A DNA stretch of 64,000 nucleotides. It comes from Ahniella affigens. Its GTDB lineage: Bacteria; Pseudomonadota; Gammaproteobacteria; Xanthomonadales; Ahniellaceae. Below are positions 9,921 through 17,955 of this stretch, piece after piece. The translations under genes and the position numbers were made by a program. The notes under the pieces are model-generated. The model was not told the DNA's origin and searched no databases. It saw only the letters and a list, made by a program, of their open reading frames with translations. Every line of letters begins with the position of its first letter. The stretch's first letter is position 1. Location: the NCBI RefSeq assembly GCF_003015185.1, contig NZ_CP027860.1, forward strand, positions 5,425,001 to 5,489,000, written 5' to 3'.

Positions 9921-11333
9921 TCACAGAATCCGTGTGCTGACTGGTTTGTCCTCGCCAAAGCGCCACAGGGCGCCATGGCAGCGACCATCGGGCTCCTTGG
10001 CCAAGCGCGCATAGGACTGCCGAATCAACAGTCGCTTTTTCTTGACCAAGTCCGCGAGAGAACCGCTCTTGGTGTCCTCCAACCAGGACTTGAATGCCGG
10101 CAGGTCCTTGCGCAGGGCTGGATCGAGCCGCATCAGATAGGCCCAGGTGCCGGTGTTGAAATGGTGACCCGTCGGAATGATCAGTGAGCGATCAAAATGC
10201 GTGTGGCCGCTGACCAGAAAATCGGTGTGCTGGGCAAAGCGATCTTGAGCGCGCTCGTTGTCGGCGTCGGCGACGTCGAAACGGAAACTCTGATCCTGAT
10301 CGAGCGATTCCAGGGCTTCCTGCAGGACCCGTTCCTCGCCCTGACCGGTCAGTTTGGCGCCGATCGCCGACCAGAAACCGAGCGTGCCCGATTGCTCGGT
10401 GAGGTCATACGCGCTCACGCCTTCTGCCAGGCGCAGCTCGGCGCGGTCAAGCAGTTCGGCAGACAGACGCTTTTGCTCCGCCAGTCGCAACGCGCGCGGC
10501 TCGATGGCGCCCCCTTCCTGAGACCCCTCGCCCGAATCACCCGAGAGCAGCCCAAACGACGTACCGACCTTGCGGGCATAGGCCGCCGCCATGCTGCCCA
10601 AATGCTTCAGCACCGACCGGTCCACCGCAGCAAGCAACTTCACAGCGCCCTCTTTCTCGGGCTTCAAAACGTCTACAAATGGATGCCGCGCTTTGATCGT
10701 GTTCATGGCGTCAATGACCAGTTGCGTGCCCGCATTCGGCACCCAGCGCGTGGGGTCGGCACCGCGTTCAAACACGCCAACATTGATGCCCTGGCGAATG
10801 CGGCGAAGGACTTCAAAATCGACGACATTCCAATCGTCCACCTCATTGCCATGCACACACAGCACGCGTCGATATCCCACACGCAGGCTGAGCCCCGTGC
10901 CATCGGCGATGAAGCGGATGCGACTCTGAGCAGCCGGATCGGCACCCGCCAATCGGTGCACAAGCGCCGCCTGGACTGCATCCAGACAGAGTTCCAGATC
11001 ATGGTTGCCGAGATTGATCAGCAGAAAACGCTCGGGGGTCTGCACCAAAGCCGCCATGGCATCGAACGACGCCTTGAAGCTTGCGTCCGCCATGATCCGG
11101 TGCAACTTGTCGAGCGCACCGTGCGCATCGAAGTAGCGGGCGTTTGGCTCGGCCAGAAAGTCAATGAAATCGCCGTTGATGACCAGCGCCGCCGACAGGG
11201 CCGCATCGAGCCGCACCTGATCAATGAAGGCTGGGAAGCTCTGACTTCCTGAAAAAATCTGAAAGCCGGCAGCGCCACCGATATGAAGATCAGAGACGAC
11301 ATAGACCACATCAAACGAATCGCGCGCAACCAT
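9921..11333 (-). CDS. Calcineurin-like metallophosphoesterase paired with CHAT protease
   Basis: 470 residues from the ATG at 11333, where SFDVVYVVSDLHIGG begins soon after the start; an open frame to 11456 adds sequence unlike the family. All metallophosphoesterase motifs are visible: SDLHIG (Asp15, His17), NGDFID (Asp55), GNHD (Asn110, His111), VHGNE (His161) and SGHTH (376-379), so a two-metal active site is intact. Between residues 170 and 370 is a long, partly helical insert with charged segments, much larger than in small phosphodiesterases. The substrate (nucleotide, nucleic acid or phosphoprotein) is not evident. It is the first gene of a two-gene operon with the CHAT protease. Confidence 0.85.
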   Translation of the reverse strand: MVARDSFDVVYVVSDLHIGGAAGFQIFSGSQSFPAFIDQVRLDAALSAALVINGDFIDFLAEPNARYFDAHGALDKLHRIMADASFKASFDAMAALVQTPERFLLINLGNHDLELCLDAVQAALVHRLAGADPAAQSRIRFIADGTGLSLRVGYRRVLCVHGNEVDDWNVVDFEVLRRIRQGINVGVFERGADPTRWVPNAGTQLVIDAMNTIKARHPFVDVLKPEKEGAVKLLAAVDRSVLKHLGSMAAAYARKVGTSFGLLSGDSGEGSQEGGAIEPRALRLAEQKRLSAELLDRAELRLAEGVSAYDLTEQSGTLGFWSAIGAKLTGQGEERVLQEALESLDQDQSFRFDVADADNERAQDRFAQHTDFLVSGHTHFDRSLIIPTGHHFNTGTWAYLMRLDPALRKDLPAFKSWLEDTKSGSLADLVKKKRLLIRQSYARLAKEPDGRCHGALWRFGEDKPVSTRIL

Positions 11334-11563
11334 GTTCCACCCCAAGTGCCGGCAACGTAAGCCACTATACGGAAGACCCGCCGTCACCACAAATGCAGTG
11401 ACGCCCAAGCACGATCGCGAGCTTGCCGTGGCTCCCGACTTGCGTCGGCAAGACAACCTTGGCGAGGCGCCGCAACCTTCGGCCGTTTTTCAGCCTGCTG
11501 CATGCAGTGTGGTCGATGACTGTCGCAACGGCTGCGACTTTCCGGCGGGATGAAACGAGCGGG

Positions 11564-12055
11564 TCAAACCAGCGCGTAGTGTCCTGCTGGATAAAAGGCG
11601 CCAGCTTCTGGATGTTGCTGCCACAGCGCGCGAAGGCTGAGGCCTTGTCCAGGCACCACAAAGTCCGGCGCCAAGTCGGTCAACGGCTTCAACACAAACG
11701 CATGCTTCAGCTCGGGGCGAGGAATCTGCAGGTTGCCGGGGCCTTTGAGCATGGCGTCGCCGAAGAACACGATATCAATGTCGATCGTGCGGCTGGAAAA
11801 CCGCGGCACGTCGCGTTTGCGGCCCAGCGCGTCTTCCAGTTCGTGCAGCCAGCGATCGAGCCGGTAAACATCCCAATCTGTGTCGAGCCACGCACCCGCA
11901 TTCAAGAATGCCGGGCCGTCAAACCCGACTGCGGCCGTTTCGTACACCGGCGAAAACCGAACCGGTCCGAATGTGTCGCGTAACGCCGTCGCGGCCGCTT
12001 GCAAATGCCGATATGGCTCCTGGTTCGAGCCCAGGCTCAACAGCACCTCGGTCAT
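11564..12055 (-). CDS. folK: 2-amino-4-hydroxy-6-hydroxymethyldihydropteridine pyrophosphokinase
   Basis: 163 residues; transfers pyrophosphate from ATP to 6-hydroxymethyl-7,8-dihydropterin in folate synthesis. The opening LLSLGSNQEP, the central RFSSRTIDIDIVFFGD block and the following IPRPELKHAFVLKPL block are diagnostic of HPPK. Its ATG overlaps the folB stop by 4 bases (12052-12055), so translation is coupled. folB catalyses the step before it in the pathway. Confidence 0.96.
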   Translation of the reverse strand: MTEVLLSLGSNQEPYRHLQAAATALRDTFGPVRFSPVYETAAVGFDGPAFLNAGAWLDTDWDVYRLDRWLHELEDALGRKRDVPRFSSRTIDIDIVFFGDAMLKGPGNLQIPRPELKHAFVLKPLTDLAPDFVVPGQGLSLRALWQQHPEAGAFYPAGHYALV

Positions 12056-12411
12056 GTCGGCTTCTGGCCGCGCTCAATCTGCACGCCCACACCGCGCGCG
12101 CCACGCACGGCGCCGGGCTTGGTCAGTCTGAGCTTGACCCAGCGCACGCCAAACTCCTGCAGCACGATCTCGGCGCAACGTTCGGCCAACGTTTCGACCA
12201 GGCCGAACTGGCTATCGCCAATGTACTGTGCGAGGCGCTTGCTGACGGCTTTGTAGTCGAGCGTATCGCCGATCTGGTCGGTTGCCGCCGGAATGCGATT
12301 GTCGAACGCCATTTCCAGATCGAGCACAACGGGCTGTTTGGCCCGTCGCTCCCAATCGTAGATGCCGATCAAGGCTAGAACTTCGAGTCCGTCGACAAAC
12401 ACAATATCCAT
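12052..12411 (-). CDS. folB: Dihydroneopterin aldolase
   Basis: 119 residues; converts dihydroneopterin to 6-hydroxymethyl-dihydropterin and glycolaldehyde. The sequence shows IGIYDWERRAKQPVVLDLE, the DTLDYKAVS motif and LVETLAER with the substrate-binding Glu, all in family order, and ends with LTKPGAVRGARGVGV. The ATG abuts the tsaD stop codon directly (TAGATG) and the stop overlaps folK, so tsaD-folB-folK are one transcription unit. Confidence 0.95.
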   Translation of the reverse strand: MDIVFVDGLEVLALIGIYDWERRAKQPVVLDLEMAFDNRIPAATDQIGDTLDYKAVSKRLAQYIGDSQFGLVETLAERCAEIVLQEFGVRWVKLRLTKPGAVRGARGVGVQIERGQKPT

Positions 12412-13425
12412 CTACACCCGCTCCAAATCTGCCAATGGCCAACGCGGCACCACATTCAGGGTGCCATGGTCTGTGTGCCCGGCGGCCAATCGCAGGGCCC
12501 CGGCAAACGCAATCATGGCGCCGTTGTCGGTACAGAACTCGTGACGCGGGAACGCAACCTGAAAGCGATGCCTGCGACCCAAGTCTGCGAGCAGCGCGCG
12601 CAGCGCCTGATTGGCGCCCACGCCGCCCGCCACAATCAAGGTGCGCGCGCCGGTTTGCTGTAGCGCGCGCTCACACTTGATCGCAATGGTTTCGGTCACG
12701 GCTTCCTCAAACCCGAGCGCGAGATCGGCTTTGGTCTGCTCGCTCTGATCCGACTTCTGCCAAGCCAGCAGTACCTGGGTTTTCAGACCCGAGAAGCTGA
12801 AATCAAGGCCGGGTCGGTCGCACATCGGCCGGGCAAACCGAAACCGACCGGCTCGACCCGATGCCGCCAACCGCGCCAGATGCGGTCCGCCCGGATACGG
12901 CAGGCCGAGCATCTTCGCGGTCTTGTCGAACGCTTCGCCGGCCGCATCGTCCAGAGTGTCACCCAATAGCTCGTAGGCGCCAATGGCCTGCACATCAATC
13001 AGCTGCGTATGCCCACCCGACACCAGTAACGCGACAAAGGGCGGCTTGGGCGCATTTGCTTCAAGAAGTGGCGCGAGTAAATGGCCTTCCATGTGATGCA
13101 CGCCGATCGACGGAATCTCAAGTGCCCAGGCCAGGGCCCGAGCTAGCGCTGCGCCGACGAGCAACGCGCCCGCCAATCCCGGTCCGGCCGTATAGGCGAC
13201 GCCATCGAGATCGCCAACGCGGAGCCCGGCGGCCGCCAAGGTCTCGCGAACCAGTGGCACGATCTTGACCACATGCTCGCGCGACGCAATTTCGGGCACG
13301 ACACCGCCGTAGGCCTGATGCAGGTCAATCTGCGTAAACAGGCGATGTGCGAGCAGGCCGCGCTCGTGGTCATAAACCGCAAGCCCGGTTTCATCGCAGG
13401 AGGTTTCAATACCAAGGACACGCAT
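12412..13425 (-). CDS. tsaD: tRNA N6-adenosine threonylcarbamoyltransferase
   Basis: 337 residues; the catalytic subunit that places the threonylcarbamoyl group on A37 of ANN-decoding tRNAs. It begins [13 protein letters not shown], contains the metal-binding HHMEGH motif (about residues 110-115), the [10 protein letters not shown] loop and the C-terminal CTDNGAMIA motif with the Asp ligand. Length is normal. First gene of the tsaD-folB-folK run and divergent from the small membrane protein gene at 13579; in many gammaproteobacteria rpsU lies divergent here instead. Confidence 0.96.
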   Translation of the reverse strand: MRVLGIETSCDETGLAVYDHERGLLAHRLFTQIDLHQAYGGVVPEIASREHVVKIVPLVRETLAAAGLRVGDLDGVAYTAGPGLAGALLVGAALARALAWALEIPSIGVHHMEGHLLAPLLEANAPKPPFVALLVSGGHTQLIDVQAIGAYELLGDTLDDAAGEAFDKTAKMLGLPYPGGPHLARLAASGRAGRFRFARPMCDRPGLDFSFSGLKTQVLLAWQKSDQSEQTKADLALGFEEAVTETIAIKCERALQQTGARTLIVAGGVGANQALRALLADLGRRHRFQVAFPRHEFCTDNGAMIAFAGALRLAAGHTDHGTLNVVPRWPLADLERV

Positions 13426-13578
13426 CTGTGTGGAATCGAATCACGGGCAGCCAAGCGAATCGGGCGTCCGCCAAAAGCGACGACCGTCACCAGCAATGGG
13501 GGGCCATTGCCGACATTCAAGGAAACAGCCTAGCATCTTAGCCTTGTTGATTCTGCACGTCCCAAAGGAACGAGCTCG

Positions 13579-13803
13579 ATGCCATTGGTATTCCTGATTC
13601 TGCTCGGTATTGCCGCGTATGCCCTGTACCGGGTGTATCAGCCCGTCAGCAAAGGTAGCGAGAGCGAGCTGTTGCGGCTCTGCCTCGGTGACGACGCCCT
13701 GGCAAACCGATTGATCCGGCGCGAATTGGAGTTGAGCCCCGAGATCGGGCGGGCCGAAGCGGTGCGACGGGCCGTGATCGCGTGCCAACGCGATCGTCGT
13801 TGA
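13579..13803 (+). CDS. Small single-pass membrane protein
   Basis: 74 residues: an N-terminal hydrophobic helix (about 2-18) followed by a short amphipathic cytoplasmic region with a LLRLCLGDDALANRLIRRE segment. AAGGAACGAGCTCG precedes the ATG at 13579 as a plausible ribosome-binding site. The protein-like composition and its position in a divergent promoter region with tsaD support a real gene. Function not recognised. Confidence 0.6.
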   Translation: MPLVFLILLGIAAYALYRVYQPVSKGSESELLRLCLGDDALANRLIRRELELSPEIGRAEAVRRAVIACQRDRR

Positions 13804-14003
13804 TGACGAGGCGGGCCCTCAATAGCAGCAACTCCGGCTCGGGGACGTCCGCGCGGGCAAAAACGAGCGGGGCGCTTGGCAGTAGCCAGCCAGAATCCGG
13901 GGGTTCGTCAGCAGAAACCCGGGTTTCGTCGCAAACCCCAGCAGGTGAGGGGCGCGATCCGCATCATCGCCACCATCACAATGGAATGATGGAGACTCTG
14001 ACC

Positions 14004-15641
14004 ATGCGCCCGATCCTGCTGACCTTCGCCCTCGCCGCCATGGCGTTGGTGACCTTTGCCGCCGATGCCGAGCCACTCTCGATCGACGCGATCCTGAGCG
14101 CCCGCTTCGACGGCGACCGCAGTGGTGCGTGCGTGCTGGCCGCGCAGATCGACGGTGATCGCGTCGAGACGGGCAAAGTCTGCGCGGATCCCGAGCGCGC
14201 GCGGAACTGGAATGCCGACACGAGCTTCGAGATTGGCTCGATCAGCAAAACCTTCAATGGCCTGATGCTCGCGCAGGCGGTGGCCGCGGGCACCATCAGC
14301 CTGGATGACCCCATCGCCAAGCATCTGCCCAAGCGCACCAACGTACCAACGTTTGATGGCCAGCCCATCCGGATTCGGCACTTACTGACCCATACCGCCG
14401 GGCTGCCCTCTTTGCCGCTTCGATTTGCGCCGAAAAAGCCGGACAACCCGTATGCCGATTTGAGTGACGCGGTGCTGATCGGCTCACTCGCGGATCTGAA
14501 ACTGAGTGCGGCGCCGGGCACCAACTGGGCCTATTCGAACTGGGGCGCGATGTTGCTGTCCCATATCCTGGCGCACCACGCCAAGACTGACTATCCGACG
14601 GCAATGCAGAAGACCTTGTTCGAGCCGATCGGGATGACCTCGGCAAGCCTTGGCGGCAAACGAAAAGGGGTCAAGTTGGCGGACGGTCACCTGAGCTCCG
14701 GTGCGCCGACGGCACATTGGGACTTTCCGGACACGATGGGCGGCGTCGGGGCAGTGCGCGCGTCCTTGCATGACTTGATCGCGTATGCAAAGGCCGAGCT
14801 GCATCCTGATTCGGTGCCGGCATTGAGCGCCGCGCTCACAGAGTCGCAGGAACTGCTCAGCACGTCTGCGCCGCAAATGGCGTGGGGTTGGATCGTACGC
14901 GACACGGACGGTGGGCGTCGGTACGCGCATGAAGGCGGCACGGGCGGCTTCTCCAGTTTGCTGATGTTCGAGCCCAAGCGGGGCCGCGCCACGATCGTAT
15001 TGAGTGATGCGGCGCTGACCGACGTCGGTGGTCTCGGCCAGGTCGCTATGGCGATCGATCAAGGCACGACCGAGGGTTTGGCGCCGCGCCGGGAGATCGC
15101 CGCCGATGCCGAACTACTCAAGGCGCTGACCGGCGATTGGCTGATCAGCGGTGCGCTACCCGCCAAGCTGTGGGTCAACGATGGGAACCTCGTGTTGCAG
15201 GCGCAGGGGCAATCGGCGTTCGAGTTGGGCCATGACAGTGCCGGTGCCTTCTTCGTGCGACCCGTGGATGCGGTCCTTGTGCCGGTGAAGGCCGAAGACG
15301 GTACGTATTCGCTGCGCTTGCATCAGGGTGGTGGCGTCGTGCCGGTCACACGTGTGAAGGCTCCGGAACAAGTTGTCACGTTGGACGCGGCCGCGCTCGC
15401 GGCTTATGTCGGCAAGTACCCGTTGGCACCAAACTTTGTGTTGTCAGTATTCGTCGACCAGGGCCAGCTGATGGCGCAGGCCACCGGCCAAGGCGCCTTC
15501 GCGCTGACGCCAGAAGGCCAGGATGTGTTCACCGCGCGCGCGTTCGGCATCGAGATTCAGTTCAACCGGGCAGTCGATGGCAGCGTCAAAAGCCTGAATC
15601 TGAAACAGGGCGGCGCGAACACGCCGGCGGAGAAGCAGTAA
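14004..15641 (+). CDS. Secreted serine hydrolase of the beta-lactamase/class C family
   Basis: 545 residues. I chose the ATG at 14004, 9 bases after GGAG and followed directly by a signal peptide (MRPILLTFALAAMALVTFAADA); upstream in-frame codons to 13782 give no signal sequence. The serine penicillin-binding fold motifs are present: SISK (Ser79, Lys82), YSN in WAYSNWG and HEGGTGG near residue 311. The C-terminal 170 residues form an extra domain often seen in beta-lactamase-related hydrolases. It probably acts in the periplasm on peptides or esters; antibiotic resistance is not implied. Its stop overlaps the start of the kinase gene (TAATG), so it is the first gene of a three-gene operon. 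Confidence 0.85.
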   Translation: MRPILLTFALAAMALVTFAADAEPLSIDAILSARFDGDRSGACVLAAQIDGDRVETGKVCADPERARNWNADTSFEIGSISKTFNGLMLAQAVAAGTISLDDPIAKHLPKRTNVPTFDGQPIRIRHLLTHTAGLPSLPLRFAPKKPDNPYADLSDAVLIGSLADLKLSAAPGTNWAYSNWGAMLLSHILAHHAKTDYPTAMQKTLFEPIGMTSASLGGKRKGVKLADGHLSSGAPTAHWDFPDTMGGVGAVRASLHDLIAYAKAELHPDSVPALSAALTESQELLSTSAPQMAWGWIVRDTDGGRRYAHEGGTGGFSSLLMFEPKRGRATIVLSDAALTDVGGLGQVAMAIDQGTTEGLAPRREIAADAELLKALTGDWLISGALPAKLWVNDGNLVLQAQGQSAFELGHDSAGAFFVRPVDAVLVPVKAEDGTYSLRLHQGGGVVPVTRVKAPEQVVTLDAAALAAYVGKYPLAPNFVLSVFVDQGQLMAQATGQGAFALTPEGQDVFTARAFGIEIQFNRAVDGSVKSLNLKQGGANTPAEKQ

Positions 15642-16879
15642 TGCACGTGCCAGGGCTCGATCCCGAACCACCAACCCTGATTGACCTGGAGCAGCCGTTG
15701 CCGGGGGAGCGCATCCGCGGCGATACGCCACGCTTCTTCGAGTACCACCGCTACCCGGCCTTCAGCAAACATTGGCTCAAGGGGCGCACCATCATTTTTG
15801 GAATCATTCTGCTCGGCTTTACGCTCATGGCGTTTGCTGGCAACCAGATGATCCTCAAAGACCTCGCACTGTCGGTCAAGCTCGCGTTGTTGTTCTTCTT
15901 CGGGTTCCTGTCGTTCTCCATGCTTGGTCCCGCGCTCGCGACGGCAATCCGGTATCGGCGTTGGTCGCTGAGGAGCGAACGGGCACTGGTGTTGACGGCG
16001 TTGCTCTTTGGTTTGGTGATGTCGGGCTTGATCGACACGCAGATTTCCGGGCACATCCAGCAGGAAACCGAACACAAGCTTCGAGCTGCGGGCATCATTG
16101 ACAGTAAGCCGGTCGAGGCAATCAAGAAGCAGGAAAAGACCCCGTTGGTGATGGCGCTGAAGCTGCTGAGCGCCGCGATGATCTATGGCCTGTTCGGTGG
16201 CGGCATCGCGGTGTTCACTTACTGGGGCGAACCGCGCCGGCGGAAGGCACATGCCGAAGCTGAGGTGATGCGGGCCAACAAGGCCGAGAGTGAGCAGCGT
16301 TTAAGCTTGCTGCAATCGCAGGTTGAACCGCACTTCCTGTTCAACACGCTGGCCGCCGTGCGGGCCTCGTTGCGAACGCAACCTGCGGATGCCGAGGCGA
16401 TGTTGGATGCCCTGATCGACTACTTGCGTGCGACGATCCCAAAGATCAGAAGTCAGGGCCAACACGACAGTACCTTGGGTGATCAACTCGATCTGGTGGG
16501 CCACTATCTGCGCCTGATGCAGCTCCGAATGGGGCATCGTTTGAGTGTGCAGATTGCGGCCGACGCGACGCTTCGACAGCGGGCGTTTCCGCCCCTGCTG
16601 TTGCTGAGTCTCGTTGAAAACGCCATCAAGCATGGTCTCGAGCCAAAGCCCGGACCGGTCAGTGTTCGCGTTGTGGCGAGTGAAACGGCAACATCGCTGG
16701 TTATTGAAGTGATCGACGATGGCGTGGGGCTGGGGGCCACTGCAATGGGCTCGGGCGTCGGTCTGCAAAACCTGCGCGAGCACCTGAAGGCGCGTTTTGG
16801 TGATCGCGCTGGATTCGAACTCGTGTCATCTGCCAGTGGTGGTACGGTAGCGCGCATGCACCTGCCCCGGGAGTCTTGA
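15641..16879 (+). CDS. LytS-type sensor histidine kinase
   Basis: 412 residues with four predicted transmembrane helices (between about 48 and 195), then a coiled linker, a His_kinase (LytS/YehU-type) domain with QVEPHFLFNT (His231) and a HATPase with NAIKHG and DGVGLG motifs. It overlaps the hydrolase stop codon and lies 7 bases before the LytTR regulator, its likely partner. The membrane part resembles no sensor domain I can name. The operon suggests that the hydrolase is either the output or part of the stimulus processing. Confidence 0.9.
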   Translation: MHVPGLDPEPPTLIDLEQPLPGERIRGDTPRFFEYHRYPAFSKHWLKGRTIIFGIILLGFTLMAFAGNQMILKDLALSVKLALLFFFGFLSFSMLGPALATAIRYRRWSLRSERALVLTALLFGLVMSGLIDTQISGHIQQETEHKLRAAGIIDSKPVEAIKKQEKTPLVMALKLLSAAMIYGLFGGGIAVFTYWGEPRRRKAHAEAEVMRANKAESEQRLSLLQSQVEPHFLFNTLAAVRASLRTQPADAEAMLDALIDYLRATIPKIRSQGQHDSTLGDQLDLVGHYLRLMQLRMGHRLSVQIAADATLRQRAFPPLLLLSLVENAIKHGLEPKPGPVSVRVVASETATSLVIEVIDDGVGLGATAMGSGVGLQNLREHLKARFGDRAGFELVSSASGGTVARMHLPRES

Positions 16880-16886
16880 ACCCGCA

Positions 16887-17657
16887 ATGCCGCCAACCAC
16901 TGACGACCAGGAGCTGCGTGCGCTGCTGGTGGAAGACGAGGCGCCGCAACGCCAAGCGCTCATGAGCCTGCTCGCGGCGCAATGGCCCACGCTGTCGATC
17001 ACCGTGTGTGAGGACGGCATCGCCGCGCTGGAGGCCATTGCCACGGGCAGTTTTCATATCGCGTTTCTCGACATCCGCCTGCCGGGTGCGGACGGTCTGC
17101 GGGTTGCGCGCGCGTTGCCAGCTTCGACCCAGATCGTGTTCACCACGGCGTATGATCAGCATGCGATTGCCGCCTTCGAAGCCGGTGCACTCGACTATCT
17201 GTTGAAGCCCATTACGGAAGATCGCCTCGCCCGAACGGTGCTGCGGATTCGCGAGCGCCTGGCGCAAGTCCCGCCCCCGATGGTCAACGGTATCGATGCG
17301 TTGCAGGCGCTGAGGCAGCGCGATGCGAAAGCGCCGCTCCGATGGATCAGCGCCAGCGTTGGCGATTCAGTTCGGTTGATTGGCATCGACGAAGTGTTTG
17401 GGTTTCAGGCCAAGGACAAATACACGCGTGTGCTGACTCACGGTGGTGAGGCAATCATCCGACTGTCACTCCGGGAGTTGTTGGATCAATTGGACCCGGA
17501 CGCGTTCTGGCAGGTCCATCGCAGCCTGATTGTCCGCGTGGCCGCGATTGACCGCGCTCAGAAAGACGAGCTCGGTAATTGGCGACTACGCCTGCGCGGT
17601 CTTGATGAGTGGTTTCCGGTGAGTCAGGCGTTTGCCGGCAAGTTTCGCGGGATGTAG
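16887..17657 (+). CDS. LytR/AlgR-type response regulator
   Basis: 256 residues: a receiver domain (about 10-130) with phospho-acceptor Asp62 in FLDIRLPGADG, the conserved Thr in FTTAYD and Lys in LLKPI, followed by a LytTR DNA-binding domain (about 150-250) containing FQAKDKYTRV and FWQVHRSLIVR. LytTR proteins bind paired imperfect direct repeats. It is encoded 7 bases after its cognate LytS-type kinase. Confidence 0.93.
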   Translation: MPPTTDDQELRALLVEDEAPQRQALMSLLAAQWPTLSITVCEDGIAALEAIATGSFHIAFLDIRLPGADGLRVARALPASTQIVFTTAYDQHAIAAFEAGALDYLLKPITEDRLARTVLRIRERLAQVPPPMVNGIDALQALRQRDAKAPLRWISASVGDSVRLIGIDEVFGFQAKDKYTRVLTHGGEAIIRLSLRELLDQLDPDAFWQVHRSLIVRVAAIDRAQKDELGNWRLRLRGLDEWFPVSQAFAGKFRGM

Positions 17658-17691
17658 GAGACTGGTCGCCCAGCGTGCGCGTCGCGACGTT

Positions 17692-17760
17692 TTGGGAGTG
17701 GTTTCAGCCGCGAACTGATCTTGCGGCTAGATTGATTCGGGCCTGAAGGCCCTCCTACAA
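17692..17760. repeat. REP/BIME-like repeat unit, copy 1
   Basis: Contains TGGGAGTGGTTTCAGCCGCGAA, then CTTGCGGCTAGATTGATTCGGGCC and TGAAGGCCCTCCTACAA. The last part is the reverse complement of a variant of the first (TGTAGGAGGGCCTTCAGGCCCGAAT), so the unit is a pair of inverted REP-like sequences. It is repeated almost exactly at 17806-17876. Located in the 298-base convergent gap between the LytTR gene and tex. Confidence 0.8.
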
Positions 17761-17805
17761 ACTGGCGAACGGATCTTGCGGCAAGCTTGGTTCGAATGCG
17801 TGGTT

Positions 17806-17876
17806 TTTGTGGGAGCGGCTTCAGCCGCGAACAATCTTGCGGCTAGATTGATTCGGGCCTGAAGGCCCTCCGACAA
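17806..17876. repeat. REP/BIME-like repeat unit, copy 2
   Basis: Second copy of the unit at 17692-17760, differing at few positions (TGGGAGCGGCTTCAGCCGCGAA here gives a better stem). Between the copies is a degenerate third piece (GAACGGATCTTGCGGCAAGCTTGGTTCG). This array may act as a transcription barrier between convergent genes. Confidence 0.8.
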
Positions 17877-17955
17877 CCAGAGAACCAATCCGACACAAGC
17901 GCCGGGCAGCGCGAATTCGGTGCGCTGCCCAGCGATCACCCGCGGCGATGTCGCC

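Noticed and set aside
17692-17876. Possible CRISPR-like array
   Set aside because: Only two complete repeat units of about 70 bp with internal symmetry, better explained as REP/BIME elements; no cas genes nearby.
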